DNA of 64,000 bases from Acidobacteriota bacterium (GTDB lineage Bacteria; Acidobacteriota; Blastocatellia; Pyrinomonadales; Pyrinomonadaceae), in NCBI GenBank assembly GCA_019639195.1, contig JAHBSI010000001.1, forward strand, positions 310,001-374,000, given 5' to 3'. Shown one piece after another: positions 7,570-16,355 of this stretch. Each line of letters begins with the position of its first letter. Positions within the stretch are counted from its first letter, which is position 1. The notes beneath the pieces were generated by a model, which saw only the letters and a program-made list of their open reading frames with translations, did not search any database and had not been told where the DNA came from. A program made the translations under genes and the position numbers.

Positions 7570-9354
7570 ATGGCTTCTAGTTCGTTAAAAATTGCGATCG
7601 TCGGCGGCGGGCTCGCCGGGCTTTCCGCGGCGATGAGGATCGCTGAGGCTGGGCACGAGGTCGATCTCATCTCGGTCGTGCCCGTAAAAAGGTCACATTC
7701 GGTTTGTGCACAAGGCGGCATCAACGGCGCGGTCAACACAAAGGGCGAGGGCGATTCGCCATTCGTCCATTTCGACGACACGGTCTATGGCGGCGACTTT
7801 CTGGCCAATCAGGTGCCGGTCAAGAAAATGTGCGACCTGGCGCCGCAGATCATCTACCTTTTTGACCGCATGGGCGTGCCTTTTTCGCGAACGCACGAAG
7901 GTTTGCTTGATTTCAGGCGGTTCGGCGGAACTCTGCATCACAGGACGGCGTTTGCGGGTGCTTCGACTGGCCAGCAGCTCCTGTATGCGCTCGACGAACA
8001 GGTTCGGCATTGGGAAGTTGACGGCAAAGTGCATAAATACGAGGGCTGGGAAATGCTCTCGCTTGTGCTCGATGATCATCAGGTCTGCCGCGGCCTTATC
8101 GCGATGAACCTGCAATCGCTTGAGTTAAAGGCGTTCTATGCCGACGCCGTAATTATGGCGACCGGCGGCCCGGGCCTGATCTTCGGCAAATCAACGAACT
8201 CGATGACTTGTACGGGCAGCGCGACCTCGGCGTGCTATCAGCAGGGTGCAAGGTACGCGAACGGCGAATTCATACAGGTTCATCCGACCTCCATTCCGGG
8301 CGAGGACAAACTTCGCCTGATGAGCGAATCTGCCCGCGGCGAAGGCGGCCGCGTCTGGGTGCCGAAAGCTGACGGCGACGTTCGTCCGCCGCAGGATATT
8401 ACGCAGGATGAACGCTGGTATTTCCTCGAAGAGCGATATCCGGCCTACGGCAATCTCGTACCGCGAGACGTGGCAACACGCGAGATCTTCCAGGTTTGTC
8501 TCGAAGGCCACGGTGTCGGCGGCGAAAATCAGGTCTATCTCGACTTGACGCACATTCCGGCCGCGACGCTGACGGAACGCCTCGGCGCGATCCTCGAAAT
8601 TTACGAGATGTTCGTCGGCGACGACCCGCGTTATGTCCCGATGCGTATCTTCCCGGGCGTTCATTACTCGATGGGCGGGCTTTGGGTCGATTACGAACAG
8701 CGGACGAATATTCCGGGGCTTTTCGCCGCGGGTGAATGCGATTATTCGATCCACGGCGCGAACCGTTTGGGTGCGAACTCGCTTCTTTCCTGTGTTTACG
8801 GCGGCTTTGCCGCGGCACCGTCCGCGATCGAATATGCAAAGAACGTCGAACGCGGCAGCACCGAGACCAACGGGCTTCACGATGCCGAACTCAGACGCCA
8901 GCAGTCGATAAACGACGGGATCGTCGAAAGTTCCGGCGGTGAGAATCAGTACAAACTGCACGAAGAATTGGGCAAGGTGATGACCGATAACGTCACCGTC
9001 GTCCGCTATAACGACCGTTTGCAGGCGACCGACGACAAGATCCGCGAACTCCAGGAGCGTTACCAGAATATCTCGATCAACGACTCGAATCTGTGGGCGA
9101 CACAGGCCGTGCCGCATGCACGCCAGCTCAAGAATATGCTTGAGCTTGCACGCGTCATCACGCTCGGCGCACTCAACCGCAACGAATCACGCGGCGCGCA
9201 CTATAAGCCTGATTTTCCGGAGCGAAATGATGCGGAATTTCTCAAGACGACCATCGCCGAATACTCAGGCGAGGGGCCGACCTTGAGCTACGAGCCGGTC
9301 GATATCTCGCTGCTTGAACCGCGGGAGCGAAATTACAAGAAGAGTTCGCACTGA
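7570..9354 (+). CDS. sdhA: Succinate dehydrogenase flavoprotein subunit
   Basis: 594 residues, the usual length. The FAD-binding fold opens with IAIVGGGLAGLSAA. H43 in RSHSVCAQGG is at the place of the covalent FAD histidine. The active-site histidine is H238 in IQVHPTSIPG. MSESARGEGG and the C-terminal FAD motif AAGECDYSIHGANRLGANS are intact, and the capping helices end in a typical LLEPRERNYK tail. The enzyme oxidises succinate to fumarate in the TCA cycle, on the cytoplasmic face of the inner membrane. It is next to sdhC. The iron-sulfur subunit gene is not adjacent: two unrelated genes lie between them. Confidence 0.96.
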   Translation: MASSSLKIAIVGGGLAGLSAAMRIAEAGHEVDLISVVPVKRSHSVCAQGGINGAVNTKGEGDSPFVHFDDTVYGGDFLANQVPVKKMCDLAPQIIYLFDRMGVPFSRTHEGLLDFRRFGGTLHHRTAFAGASTGQQLLYALDEQVRHWEVDGKVHKYEGWEMLSLVLDDHQVCRGLIAMNLQSLELKAFYADAVIMATGGPGLIFGKSTNSMTCTGSATSACYQQGARYANGEFIQVHPTSIPGEDKLRLMSESARGEGGRVWVPKADGDVRPPQDITQDERWYFLEERYPAYGNLVPRDVATREIFQVCLEGHGVGGENQVYLDLTHIPAATLTERLGAILEIYEMFVGDDPRYVPMRIFPGVHYSMGGLWVDYEQRTNIPGLFAAGECDYSIHGANRLGANSLLSCVYGGFAAAPSAIEYAKNVERGSTETNGLHDAELRRQQSINDGIVESSGGENQYKLHEELGKVMTDNVTVVRYNDRLQATDDKIRELQERYQNISINDSNLWATQAVPHARQLKNMLELARVITLGALNRNESRGAHYKPDFPERNDAEFLKTTIAEYSGEGPTLSYEPVDISLLEPRERNYKKSSH

Positions 9355-9384
9355 GGAAAAAACAGGTTCTGTTGACTGGATCGT

Positions 9385-10371
9385 ATGAGTTTTCCGTACG
9401 TACTAAAACTTGGCGGCAATAATCCGACGTTCACGAAGATCCTCCACTATTGGTTCGACCTGCTTCAGTACCCACCGCCGAAGGGAAAAGCGAACTGGCA
9501 GGCTTTGGGTGGCTCATTTACCAAAGAATCCCAGGAGATGGTGACGCAGTTTCAGGTGCGATATGGGCTCAAACCGCCGCCCAAGAGGCCTTTCGGTGAG
9601 GTAAGGGCCGCAGAATGGCAACAACTTGGGCGTCTTGTTGGAATAAAAGTTTGGGATCCTCAGCTGGATGCCTGCATTGAGAAGGGTACCGGCTGTCCGC
9701 CTCCACTTGAGATAATTAGGTTTTTCAACAGCATTGGCGGCTTTCAAGGGAATGTTCTCTCTGGCGGAATAAACGTCTACGGCCCGCGCTTCTTGTCAAT
9801 GTACGCCGAAGAGTTTGGAGGTCTTGATGCCTCGGCACTAACCGGCCTCGGACAATTTCTGAACTTTATGCGCTCCGACAAGAACTTGACGGACATACGG
9901 TATGCGGCCTACTTGATGGCGACGGTGTATAAAGAGAGTTGGTATTCGTGGCAACCGATCGACGAAGAGGGTAAAGGTGCCGGAAAAAAATACGGCCTCC
10001 CTAGAACCGGCACGTGTGGAGGTAAGACCTACAGTCGAGTCTATTACGGGCGCGGCTATATCCAGATCACATGGGAAGATAACTATCAGCTCGCAGATAG
10101 AGAGCTTGGCCTGAACTGTTCGCTTGTTGCTAATCCGGAGAGAGCTAAAGAACCAGAGATCGCGTATAAGATCGCTTCGAACGGAATGAAGAACGGCTGG
10201 TTCGATCCTTCATCGACCGATTACAAACTGTCTGACTTCATCAGCGGAAATACTTGTGATTACTACAACGCTCGAAAGATCGTAAACATAAACGATACAA
10301 AGACTTATTCCGAAATTGAGAGCTACGCGAAAACATTTGAGGTAATGTTGCGCGCCTGCATGTTTCGATAA
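9385..10371 (+). CDS. GH19-like cell-wall hydrolase with an N-terminal peptidoglycan-binding-like domain
   Basis: 328 residues. The C-terminal two thirds match the GH19 chitinase/lysozyme pattern seen in phage endolysins: YLMATVYKESWYSW with candidate catalytic E184, and the substrate-binding phrase GRGYIQITWEDNYQLADREL (222-241). The N-terminal 90 residues (TKESQEMVTQFQVRYGLKPP) resemble a PG_binding_1 module. The likely role is cleavage of peptidoglycan. There is no signal peptide, so export would need a holin, a T6SS or lysis. The gene lies between sdhA and sdhB, and its DNA is visibly more A/T-rich than sdh, which suggests recent insertion. The lipoprotein gene starts 8 bases later and could encode a periplasmic inhibitor. 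Bacterial housekeeping or defence roles are also possible. Confidence 0.82.
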   Translation: MSFPYVLKLGGNNPTFTKILHYWFDLLQYPPPKGKANWQALGGSFTKESQEMVTQFQVRYGLKPPPKRPFGEVRAAEWQQLGRLVGIKVWDPQLDACIEKGTGCPPPLEIIRFFNSIGGFQGNVLSGGINVYGPRFLSMYAEEFGGLDASALTGLGQFLNFMRSDKNLTDIRYAAYLMATVYKESWYSWQPIDEEGKGAGKKYGLPRTGTCGGKTYSRVYYGRGYIQITWEDNYQLADRELGLNCSLVANPERAKEPEIAYKIASNGMKNGWFDPSSTDYKLSDFISGNTCDYYNARKIVNINDTKTYSEIESYAKTFEVMLRACMFR

Positions 10372-10379
10372 AGGGGTAT

Positions 10380-11072
10380 ATGAAGAATTCCGCGACCTAT
10401 CTTACTGTATTCATGATACTTGTCATGTGCGGGTGCACGGCTCTCAGTCAGCAAAAGGGTTCTCCTACGCCGCCGGTTGAAGGAAACAAACCGCAGAATA
10501 GCAATAGCGTGAGCGAGCCGCGAACCGCTGACGAATTTGCAAACATTCTTGCGGTACCGGGAGCGGAAGCGACATTCAAAGAGCGGCAAGAGCTGCGAGA
10601 CCTACTCGGATGGGGCGATAGTTGTAATTTTGATGCGCAAAAGAAAGCCGATGGCGAGGCGGGACGCGTTTGGGGTATGTTTGCAGGCTCGAAGAATTAT
10701 GTGATCCAGGTTTTCTGCGATACCACCGGTGCCTATAGCGCGAACTACCTTGCGTATCTCTTCGATACGGACGCGAAAGAATCAGAACTTCTTACTTTTG
10801 AGTATTTCGAGCTAGATAAAAGCGGCAAATATCAGAGAAAGACGACAACAAAACCTGTCGGAATGGAGATCGATCCCAAAGGGCAAACGATCACACTATC
10901 GGATCGTTATTACGGTGCCTCTCAGTGCGGTTGGGAAGCCACATATCGGATCGTTGACAGAAGAGCTGAGCTGATCGGAATGCGTGCAGAATGGAAATGT
11001 GATCCGGGCACCGACATCGACCGATGGCCGAAGCTAGATTTGACCAGTATCAGAAAAAAGGCAAAGAGTTAG
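10380..11072 (+). CDS. Lipoprotein of unknown function (candidate inhibitor of the upstream hydrolase)
   Basis: 230 residues beginning with a lipoprotein signal (MKNSATYLTVFMILVMCGC) whose probable lipidated cysteine is C20 or C18. A strong ribosome site AAGGGG stands just upstream of the ATG. A Pro/Ser/Asn-rich spacer follows to about residue 45, then a beta-rich domain with several cysteines (DSCNFDAQ, VFCDTTG, QCGWEAT, WKCDPG), probably disulphide-bonded in the periplasm. I do not recognise the family. Its gene is 8 bases after the GH19-like hydrolase, and the two together interrupt the sdh operon. By analogy with effector-immunity pairs, a periplasmic lipoprotein that protects the cell wall is a reasonable hypothesis, not a demonstrated function. 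Confidence 0.78.
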   Translation: MKNSATYLTVFMILVMCGCTALSQQKGSPTPPVEGNKPQNSNSVSEPRTADEFANILAVPGAEATFKERQELRDLLGWGDSCNFDAQKKADGEAGRVWGMFAGSKNYVIQVFCDTTGAYSANYLAYLFDTDAKESELLTFEYFELDKSGKYQRKTTTKPVGMEIDPKGQTITLSDRYYGASQCGWEATYRIVDRRAELIGMRAEWKCDPGTDIDRWPKLDLTSIRKKAKS

Positions 11073-11124
11073 GCTTTTAGTCGAACAAGCCCTTTCTTGA
11101 AACTCTCAATAGGAAGTGAATACC

Positions 11125-11913
11125 GTGGACCACGAAAAAAAACGATTGACGAAACCTCCTCAGACGATCAAGTTCAAGATCCAGCGTCGCGAAAAAGAAG
11201 GCGCGGATGCCCGCTGGGAGACATTTGAGATCCCGTATCGGCGAAATCTGAACGTAATTTCGGCCTTGATGGAGATCCGCAAGAATCCTGTGACCGCTGA
11301 CGGCAAGCAGACAACGCCGCCGGTCTGGGATATGTCGTGCCTTGAGCAGGTCTGCGGCATTTGTACGATGGTGATAAATGGCCGCGTCCGGCAATCGTGT
11401 TCGGCCCTGGTCGATGATCTGCTGATCGCGACGGGCGGCAACACGGTCACGCTCCAGCCGATGACCAAATTCCCGAATGTCCGCGATCTGAAGGTCGATC
11501 GGGAACGAATGTTCGATCATCTCAAGCAGGTGAAAGCCTGGATCGACCTCGACGGCACTTACGATCTCGGCCCCGGCCCGCATATTTCGAGCGAGGTCGC
11601 CCACGAACGCTATGTTTATTCGCGGTGTATGACGTGCGGCTGCTGTCTTGAGGCCTGCCCGCAGTACAGCGAGGATCAGTATATCGGCCCGCAGGCGATC
11701 GCTCAGGCAAGGCTTTTCAATATGCATCCGGTCGGAAAGGCCGAAATGGACGAGCGTCTGAACGGCCTGATGGAAGAGAACGGCATCGCGAACTGTGGAA
11801 ACGCACAGAATTGCCTGCAGGTTTGCCCGATGTCGATCCCGCTGCCGCGTGCGATCTACGAAACGAACCGCGATATCACGGTGAATTCCCTGTTCGGCTG
11901 GCTGAAAAAATAG
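11125..11913 (+). CDS. sdhB: Succinate dehydrogenase iron-sulfur subunit
   Basis: I choose GTG at 11125, because the only ribosome site (AGGA, 11111-11114) is 10 bases ahead of it. A GTG at 11116 would be almost on top of the site. This gives 262 residues. The [2Fe-2S] loop is DMSCLEQVCGICTMVINGR with RQSCSALV further on. The [4Fe-4S] and [3Fe-4S] ligands are CMTCGCCLEACPQYS and CGNAQNCLQVCPMSIP. The subunit carries electrons from FAD in SdhA to the haem/quinone site in SdhC. It is separated from sdhA by the hydrolase and lipoprotein genes (about 1.7 kb) but remains on the same strand, so it may still be transcribed with them or from an internal promoter. Confidence 0.95.
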   Translation: MDHEKKRLTKPPQTIKFKIQRREKEGADARWETFEIPYRRNLNVISALMEIRKNPVTADGKQTTPPVWDMSCLEQVCGICTMVINGRVRQSCSALVDDLLIATGGNTVTLQPMTKFPNVRDLKVDRERMFDHLKQVKAWIDLDGTYDLGPGPHISSEVAHERYVYSRCMTCGCCLEACPQYSEDQYIGPQAIAQARLFNMHPVGKAEMDERLNGLMEENGIANCGNAQNCLQVCPMSIPLPRAIYETNRDITVNSLFGWLKK

Positions 11914-12415
11914 CCCGAATTTATAAGCGTGAGCCCGCCCGCGTCCCCTATTTTCAAGGGAACGAAGGCGGGTTCGCTTCTTCTGCGGCATTTGCCTGAA
12001 GATCAAGAGGCGAGCTCCCCGCATTTTTTGTGCGGTTTGTGCATTTCGTGCATTTTGTGCGTTTTGTGTCGATCTGTGCGGACTGTGCTGTTCGCGGGAG
12101 GCCGGGACGCGTAAAGTATTGACTGGGCGAAAGACGGCCCGCGTCAAAACTTCGAGAACTTGCCCTTGGTTGATTTCCGATTTCACCGTCTTTCCCTGTA
12201 TAATTTCGAAGTTTGTAGGCGCGTTTGGGGTTTTGGTAAAGGGCAACCTGCGACGGCAGGGCAGAATCAAAGAATGGGAAAAAATTCTTTTGATCCGATC
12301 CTGTTTTTGAGGCTGCTTTAGGCCCTCGCGTGCAGAACGGCGTTATATCTATTTTGGGCTTGAATCTCCCGGCCCGACTGCAAGACGCCTGTATTTCAAG
12401 GATATTTCGGTTTTT
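11914..12415. other. 502-base intergenic region between sdhB and bamA
   Basis: No convincing gene. Short open frames here lack good starts or coding signatures. The region contains a degenerate 9-base tandem repeat (described separately) and a TATAAT box at 12199-12204 that could be a -10 element, although the -35 position (TCCGAT at 12176) is poor. An AAGGA stands at 12399-12403, rather far ahead of the bamA ATG. The bamA promoter is probably in this region. Confidence 0.6.
12031..12090. repeat. Degenerate 9-base tandem repeat (GCRTTTYGT-like units)
   Basis: At least six consecutive units of about nine bases: GCGGTTTGT, GCATTTCGT, GCATTTTGT, GCGTTTTGT, then two more divergent ones ending in GATCTGT and GCGGACTGT. 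It lies in the sdhB-bamA gap. A similar phrase with GCGTTCTTTGCGG occurs at about 25248-25285 in another intergenic gap. The pattern is read directly from the sequence; no function is known to me. Confidence 0.6.
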
Positions 12416-15400
12416 ATGCGTAATTTTCGTGCACTTGGGCTCCTGATCTCGGTGTTCCTATTTTCGGCCTTGGCGGCCAACGCCGGTGTTCTCAAAGGTG
12501 CCGAAAAGCCGGCAGCCTCGTTTCAGCAGGTTGTAGAAAGCGTTGATATTCAGGGAAACCGTCGTCTCCGCGACGAAGACCTGCTCTACTACATCAAGAC
12601 GCGGCCCGGCGACCAGTACGATCCCGCGGCTCTCGAACGCGACCTGAAGGAACTGCTCTCGCTCAATCTTTTCGACAAGACGGCGACACGAGTTTTGACC
12701 GAAGACGGCATTCGCGGCGGCGTCAACGTGATCTTCGAGGTCAAAGAGCTTCCGATCATCCGTGATCTTGTTTTCAAGGGCACGAACGCGATCAAGGAAT
12801 CCGATATTTTGAAGGAGTTTCGTGAACGCCGCGTCGGCGTTTCGAAAGAATCTTTCTACGACCCTGTAAAAGCACGCAATGCGACGCGAATTCTCCGCGA
12901 GATGCTTGCCTCTAAGGGTTATCCGAACGCGAAAGTTGAGATCAAGGAAGAAGAGGTTTCCGCGACCTCGATCGCGCTTACTTTCGATATTGATCAGGGC
13001 AACCGTTCGCGTATCGTTAAGATCGAGTTCGAGGGCAACGAGCACTTAAAGGACGGCGACCTCCGCAATTCACTCCAGCTCGTCAAGCAGACGGGCATCA
13101 TCACGCGTTTCAAGGGCCAGGACATTCTCGACCTTCGCAAGCTCGAATACGATCTGCAGAAGAACGTCCGTGCCTATATGTTCTCGAAAGGCTATTTCGA
13201 GGCACGGATCGGTGAACCTGTCGTCGTCGGGCTTGGCTACAAACGCACTGGCCTGCCGCTCTTGAAGATGTTTCCGCTGCCGCTCGTCACGTCAAAGGAT
13301 GACACGCTGAAGATCGTCGTTCCAGTAACGGAAGGCCGCATCTTTAAGCTCGGCGATATCAAGGTCGAAGGCAACTCGATCTTTTCCGAGCAGCAGATCT
13401 TAGCGTATATCGGCCTGAAAAAGGGTGAGATCGCGGATGGCAAACGCCTTCAGGACGCGGTCTTTGACGACCTCAAGAAAGTTTACGGCAGCCAGGGTTT
13501 TGTCGGTTACACGGCGGAGTTCGTACCGACATTTCACGATATTCCGGGCAATACGAAAGAAGGCATCGTCGATATCACGATCAACATCGAGGAAGGAAAG
13601 CAGTTCACGCTGCGGCGGCTTGAGTTCACGGGCAACACGTTCACACGCGACCGCGTTCTTCGCCGCGAATTCCTGCTCAACGAAGGCGATGTTTACAATC
13701 AGAATTTCCTCGAACTGTCGCTGATGCGCCTCAATCAGACACAGTATTTCGACCCGATCGACAAAGATCAGGATGTTGAAACGCGTACTGACGAAGAGAA
13801 TGCGAACGTTGACCTGATCGTAAAGGTCAAAGAAAAAGGCCGCCAGCAGATCTCTGTCAACGGCGGTATCGCCGGCATCGGCGGTTCGTTCTTTGGCCTC
13901 GAATACTCGACGAACAACCTCGCGGGCCGCGGCGAGATCCTTTCGCTCAACTTCGGTATCGGAAACCGTCAGCAAAGCCTGCAGTTCACGTATCAGGAAC
14001 CGTATTTCCGCAATCGCCCGATCTCGGTCGGCTTCTCGGTCTTTGCGACGCGATACAGATTCTTTGGCGAGGGCACGTTCCTGACGCAGAATCCTGATCT
14101 GATCAACGCTCTTTTTGATCCGTACGGTTCGATCAATACGGACTCGAGCAACCTCTTTACGCAATCGACCTACGGCGGCTCGATCTTTGCGACGGCGCCG
14201 CTCTCGGAACTGCTGTTCAAGAAACGGCGGTTTACGCAGTTCACGCGTCTCGGCTTCCAGTATCAGTTCACGGCAACGAGCATTCAGGACCCGAAGGTCA
14301 ATTCGGAAGCTGATCCGGCGGCGCATATCCCCGTGATCTATCGCCAGCCGAATATCATTACGAGCCGCGTTACGGGGTCGTTCGCCTACGATACGCGTCA
14401 GTACGCAAAGAACGGCATCGACACAACGCGAGGCACTGCGTTTTCGGCCTCGCTCGGATTCGCCGGGCTCGGCGGCGATGTACGCACGTATCATCCGCAG
14501 GTCTCGTTCTCAAAATTCATTCCGATCCGGAAGAAAAAGAGCCAGAACCCCGAGGTTTTCGCGTTCCGCCTGCAGGCAGGCACTATCGGTTCCTGGTCGC
14601 TGAGCAATAAGGTTCGCAATGCGAACTCGATCACGTTCGTCGGGGGCATCCCGATCTACGAGCGTTACTTCCTCGGCAGCGAAAACGACATCCGCGGATA
14701 CAATTCGCGTGCTATCGGGCCGATCGCACCGTTTGACACGTACATCACGAGCCGAAACGTTCAGGTTGCGAACAATGCCACCGGCGCCGCGGACACGAAC
14801 ACGGGCCTTCCGCAGCGGACAATGGATGAGATCCGCACGATCGGCCAGCTTACGGGTGCCGGCGGTGCCAATCCGGCGTTGTTCTCGCGGAATTTCCGCT
14901 TCATCGGCGGCGACACTCAGCTGCTTGCGAACGTCGAATACCGCATCCCGCTGTTCGGCCCCGCGACGATGGCGATCTTTGGCGACATCGGCTCGGTTTT
15001 CAATCTCCACAGAACGGGCACGCAGACCGTCAACAGCGAATTCCTGCCCGATGAACAGCTTCTCGGTGCAGGACGTTTGACGGCTCTCGGGCTGATAAAT
15101 ACGCCGGTACTTGAGAGCAGCTTCGGCAGCCTGCTTTTCTATCGCGGCCGCGTGCTTACAAAGACGGATTATTTGAACGAATTCTGCCGCGGCAACCGTT
15201 TCGGATGCCCGACAAGCCTTTCGCCGCAGATCCAGCAGCTGTGGCTTCGCGGCGACGTGCAGCAGAATTCGCTACTCAAGGTGAATGACGCTGCGTTCTC
15301 GCGGATCGCCGACTGGAAGGCAAGCGTCGGCGTCGAACTTCGTGTTCAGGTCCCGATCGTCAACGTTCCGTTCAGGCTGATCTATTACTATAATCCGAAT

Positions 15401-15490
15401 GCGAAGGTCGGATTCCGGCCGGAACTGCCGGGGATCTTCCTGCCGGGCAAGAAGCAGGGCTTAAGGTTCACGGTCGGAAGGACGTTCTAG
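12416..15490 (+). CDS. bamA: Outer membrane protein assembly factor BamA (Omp85)
   Basis: 1024 residues, about 200 longer than E. coli BamA. A signal peptide (cleavage after ALAANAG, about residue 24) is followed by five POTRA-like repeats, recognisable by starts such as VESVDIQGNRRLRDEDL, IRDLVFKGTNAIKESDI, IVKIEFEGNEHLKDGDL, LGDIKVEGNSIFSEQQI and LRRLEFTGNTFTRDRVL. The beta-barrel begins near RQQISVNGGIAGIGGS and ends in the expected terminal phenylalanine (LRFTVGRTF). The role is folding and insertion of barrel proteins in the outer membrane. Extra length is mainly in POTRA3 and in the barrel loops (for example residues 560-660). It heads the envelope cluster with the skp-like gene after it. 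Confidence 0.94.
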   Translation: MRNFRALGLLISVFLFSALAANAGVLKGAEKPAASFQQVVESVDIQGNRRLRDEDLLYYIKTRPGDQYDPAALERDLKELLSLNLFDKTATRVLTEDGIRGGVNVIFEVKELPIIRDLVFKGTNAIKESDILKEFRERRVGVSKESFYDPVKARNATRILREMLASKGYPNAKVEIKEEEVSATSIALTFDIDQGNRSRIVKIEFEGNEHLKDGDLRNSLQLVKQTGIITRFKGQDILDLRKLEYDLQKNVRAYMFSKGYFEARIGEPVVVGLGYKRTGLPLLKMFPLPLVTSKDDTLKIVVPVTEGRIFKLGDIKVEGNSIFSEQQILAYIGLKKGEIADGKRLQDAVFDDLKKVYGSQGFVGYTAEFVPTFHDIPGNTKEGIVDITINIEEGKQFTLRRLEFTGNTFTRDRVLRREFLLNEGDVYNQNFLELSLMRLNQTQYFDPIDKDQDVETRTDEENANVDLIVKVKEKGRQQISVNGGIAGIGGSFFGLEYSTNNLAGRGEILSLNFGIGNRQQSLQFTYQEPYFRNRPISVGFSVFATRYRFFGEGTFLTQNPDLINALFDPYGSINTDSSNLFTQSTYGGSIFATAPLSELLFKKRRFTQFTRLGFQYQFTATSIQDPKVNSEADPAAHIPVIYRQPNIITSRVTGSFAYDTRQYAKNGIDTTRGTAFSASLGFAGLGGDVRTYHPQVSFSKFIPIRKKKSQNPEVFAFRLQAGTIGSWSLSNKVRNANSITFVGGIPIYERYFLGSENDIRGYNSRAIGPIAPFDTYITSRNVQVANNATGAADTNTGLPQRTMDEIRTIGQLTGAGGANPALFSRNFRFIGGDTQLLANVEYRIPLFGPATMAIFGDIGSVFNLHRTGTQTVNSEFLPDEQLLGAGRLTALGLINTPVLESSFGSLLFYRGRVLTKTDYLNEFCRGNRFGCPTSLSPQIQQLWLRGDVQQNSLLKVNDAAFSRIADWKASVGVELRVQVPIVNVPFRLIYYYNPNAKVGFRPELPGIFLPGKKQGLRFTVGRTF

Positions 15491-15505
15491 GAGGACGCTT
15501 TTCCA

Positions 15506-15535
15506 TTGACTTTGCGACAACCTTTCGCATAGTAT
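15506..15535 (+). promoter_or_regulatory. Sigma-70-type promoter ahead of the skp-like gene
   Basis: TTGACT at 15506-15511, an 18-base spacer, then TAGTAT at 15530-15535. It starts 16 bases after the bamA stop and about 120 bases upstream of the skp-like ATG. This would let the chaperone be made independently of bamA. Prediction only. Confidence 0.55.
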
Positions 15536-15656
15536 CTACGTTTATTTTTGAGACGGGCAACAGTTAGCCAAAAATTTGTCTCAAATAGGATATCGCTTAC
15601 AGGCGGCAGCTCGAAGAAGGCTCCCGCGAGATAGTTTTAAGGAGTATTTTTACGTA

Positions 15657-16241
15657 ATGAAAAGAATTGGTTTGGTCGTCGCCGCGTTTTTGCTTGCGGG
15701 GATCTTTACAGGTCAGGCATCGGCACAGACGCCGCAGGCCGGCATCAAGGTCGCGATCATTGACTCGCAGGCATTTGCGTCCGACAAGGGCATTACAAAG
15801 TACATCAACGCCTTGAAGGCTCTTGATGCGGAGTTCGCACCGAAGACAAAAGAGCTGTCTGACATCCAGGCAAGACTCAATCAGCTTGCCGACGATATCA
15901 ATAAAATGCAGAGCAATCCGGCCGTGCCCGTTAAGCCCGCTGATATTCAGGCGAAACGCGACGAGGGCGAAAAGCTTGCACGCGAGCTGGATTTTAAGAA
16001 GAAGGATGCCGAGGCAACCGCGCAGCGTCGTTCCCAGATCGTCCTTGCTCCGATAAGGCAGGATATCGGGAAAGCTCTCCAGACCTACGCAACGTCGAAG
16101 GGTTACACCGTCATCCTCGATTACGACAAGCTTGGACAAGGCATCCTCGCCTACGATCCGAAAGCAGATATTACGGATGAGTTCATCGCGTACTACAACA
16201 CGCGTCCGGCAACGGCCGCGACCGCTGCTGCTCCGAAATAG
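15657..16241 (+). CDS. OmpH/Skp-family periplasmic chaperone
   Basis: 194 residues from ATG 15657, which has a strong AAGGAG ribosome site at 15639-15644. Longer in-frame readings would place the signal peptide internally. The signal peptide is MKRIGLVVAAFLLAGIFTGQ and then ASAQ. The mature part has the long basic helical hairpin of Skp (residues about 45-150, rich in K, D, Q, with FAPKTKELSDIQARLNQL) flanked by short strands (KVAIIDSQAFA, YTVILDYDKLGQGILAYD). The family escorts unfolded outer-membrane proteins to BamA. Position directly after bamA supports this. A rho-independent terminator stands 35 bases after the stop. Confidence 0.9.
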   Translation: MKRIGLVVAAFLLAGIFTGQASAQTPQAGIKVAIIDSQAFASDKGITKYINALKALDAEFAPKTKELSDIQARLNQLADDINKMQSNPAVPVKPADIQAKRDEGEKLARELDFKKKDAEATAQRRSQIVLAPIRQDIGKALQTYATSKGYTVILDYDKLGQGILAYDPKADITDEFIAYYNTRPATAATAAAPK

Positions 16242-16276
16242 AACGGTACGGCGTTAAATACCCGACACTTCAAAAG

Positions 16277-16310
16277 AGCCGGCAAATTGATTTTTGCCGG
16301 CTTTTGGTTT
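16277..16310 (+). terminator. Rho-independent terminator after the skp-like gene
   Basis: A 10-base perfect stem (AGCCGGCAAA, 16277-16286, with TTTGCCGGCT, 16293-16302), a six-base loop, then TTTTGGTTT. It separates bamA/skp transcription from fabZ-lpxA. Confidence 0.8.
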
Positions 16311-16355
16311 ATTTCTTCTAATACGTTTGTTTTTTTTTTGCGCTGAAGCCCTGAA

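Noticed and set aside
11116..11124. GTG at 11116 as the sdhB start
   Set aside because: The AGGA ribosome site lies only one base ahead of it. The GTG at 11125 has suitable spacing.
11077..12270. A 397-residue open frame on the minus strand opposite sdhB
   Set aside because: sdhB cysteine motifs are coded on the plus strand; the minus frame has no recognisable content.
13400..14494. A 364-residue open frame on the minus strand inside bamA
   Set aside because: Arginine-rich, with no domain-like content; the plus strand carries a clear BamA through the same bases. It is a composition-driven antisense frame.
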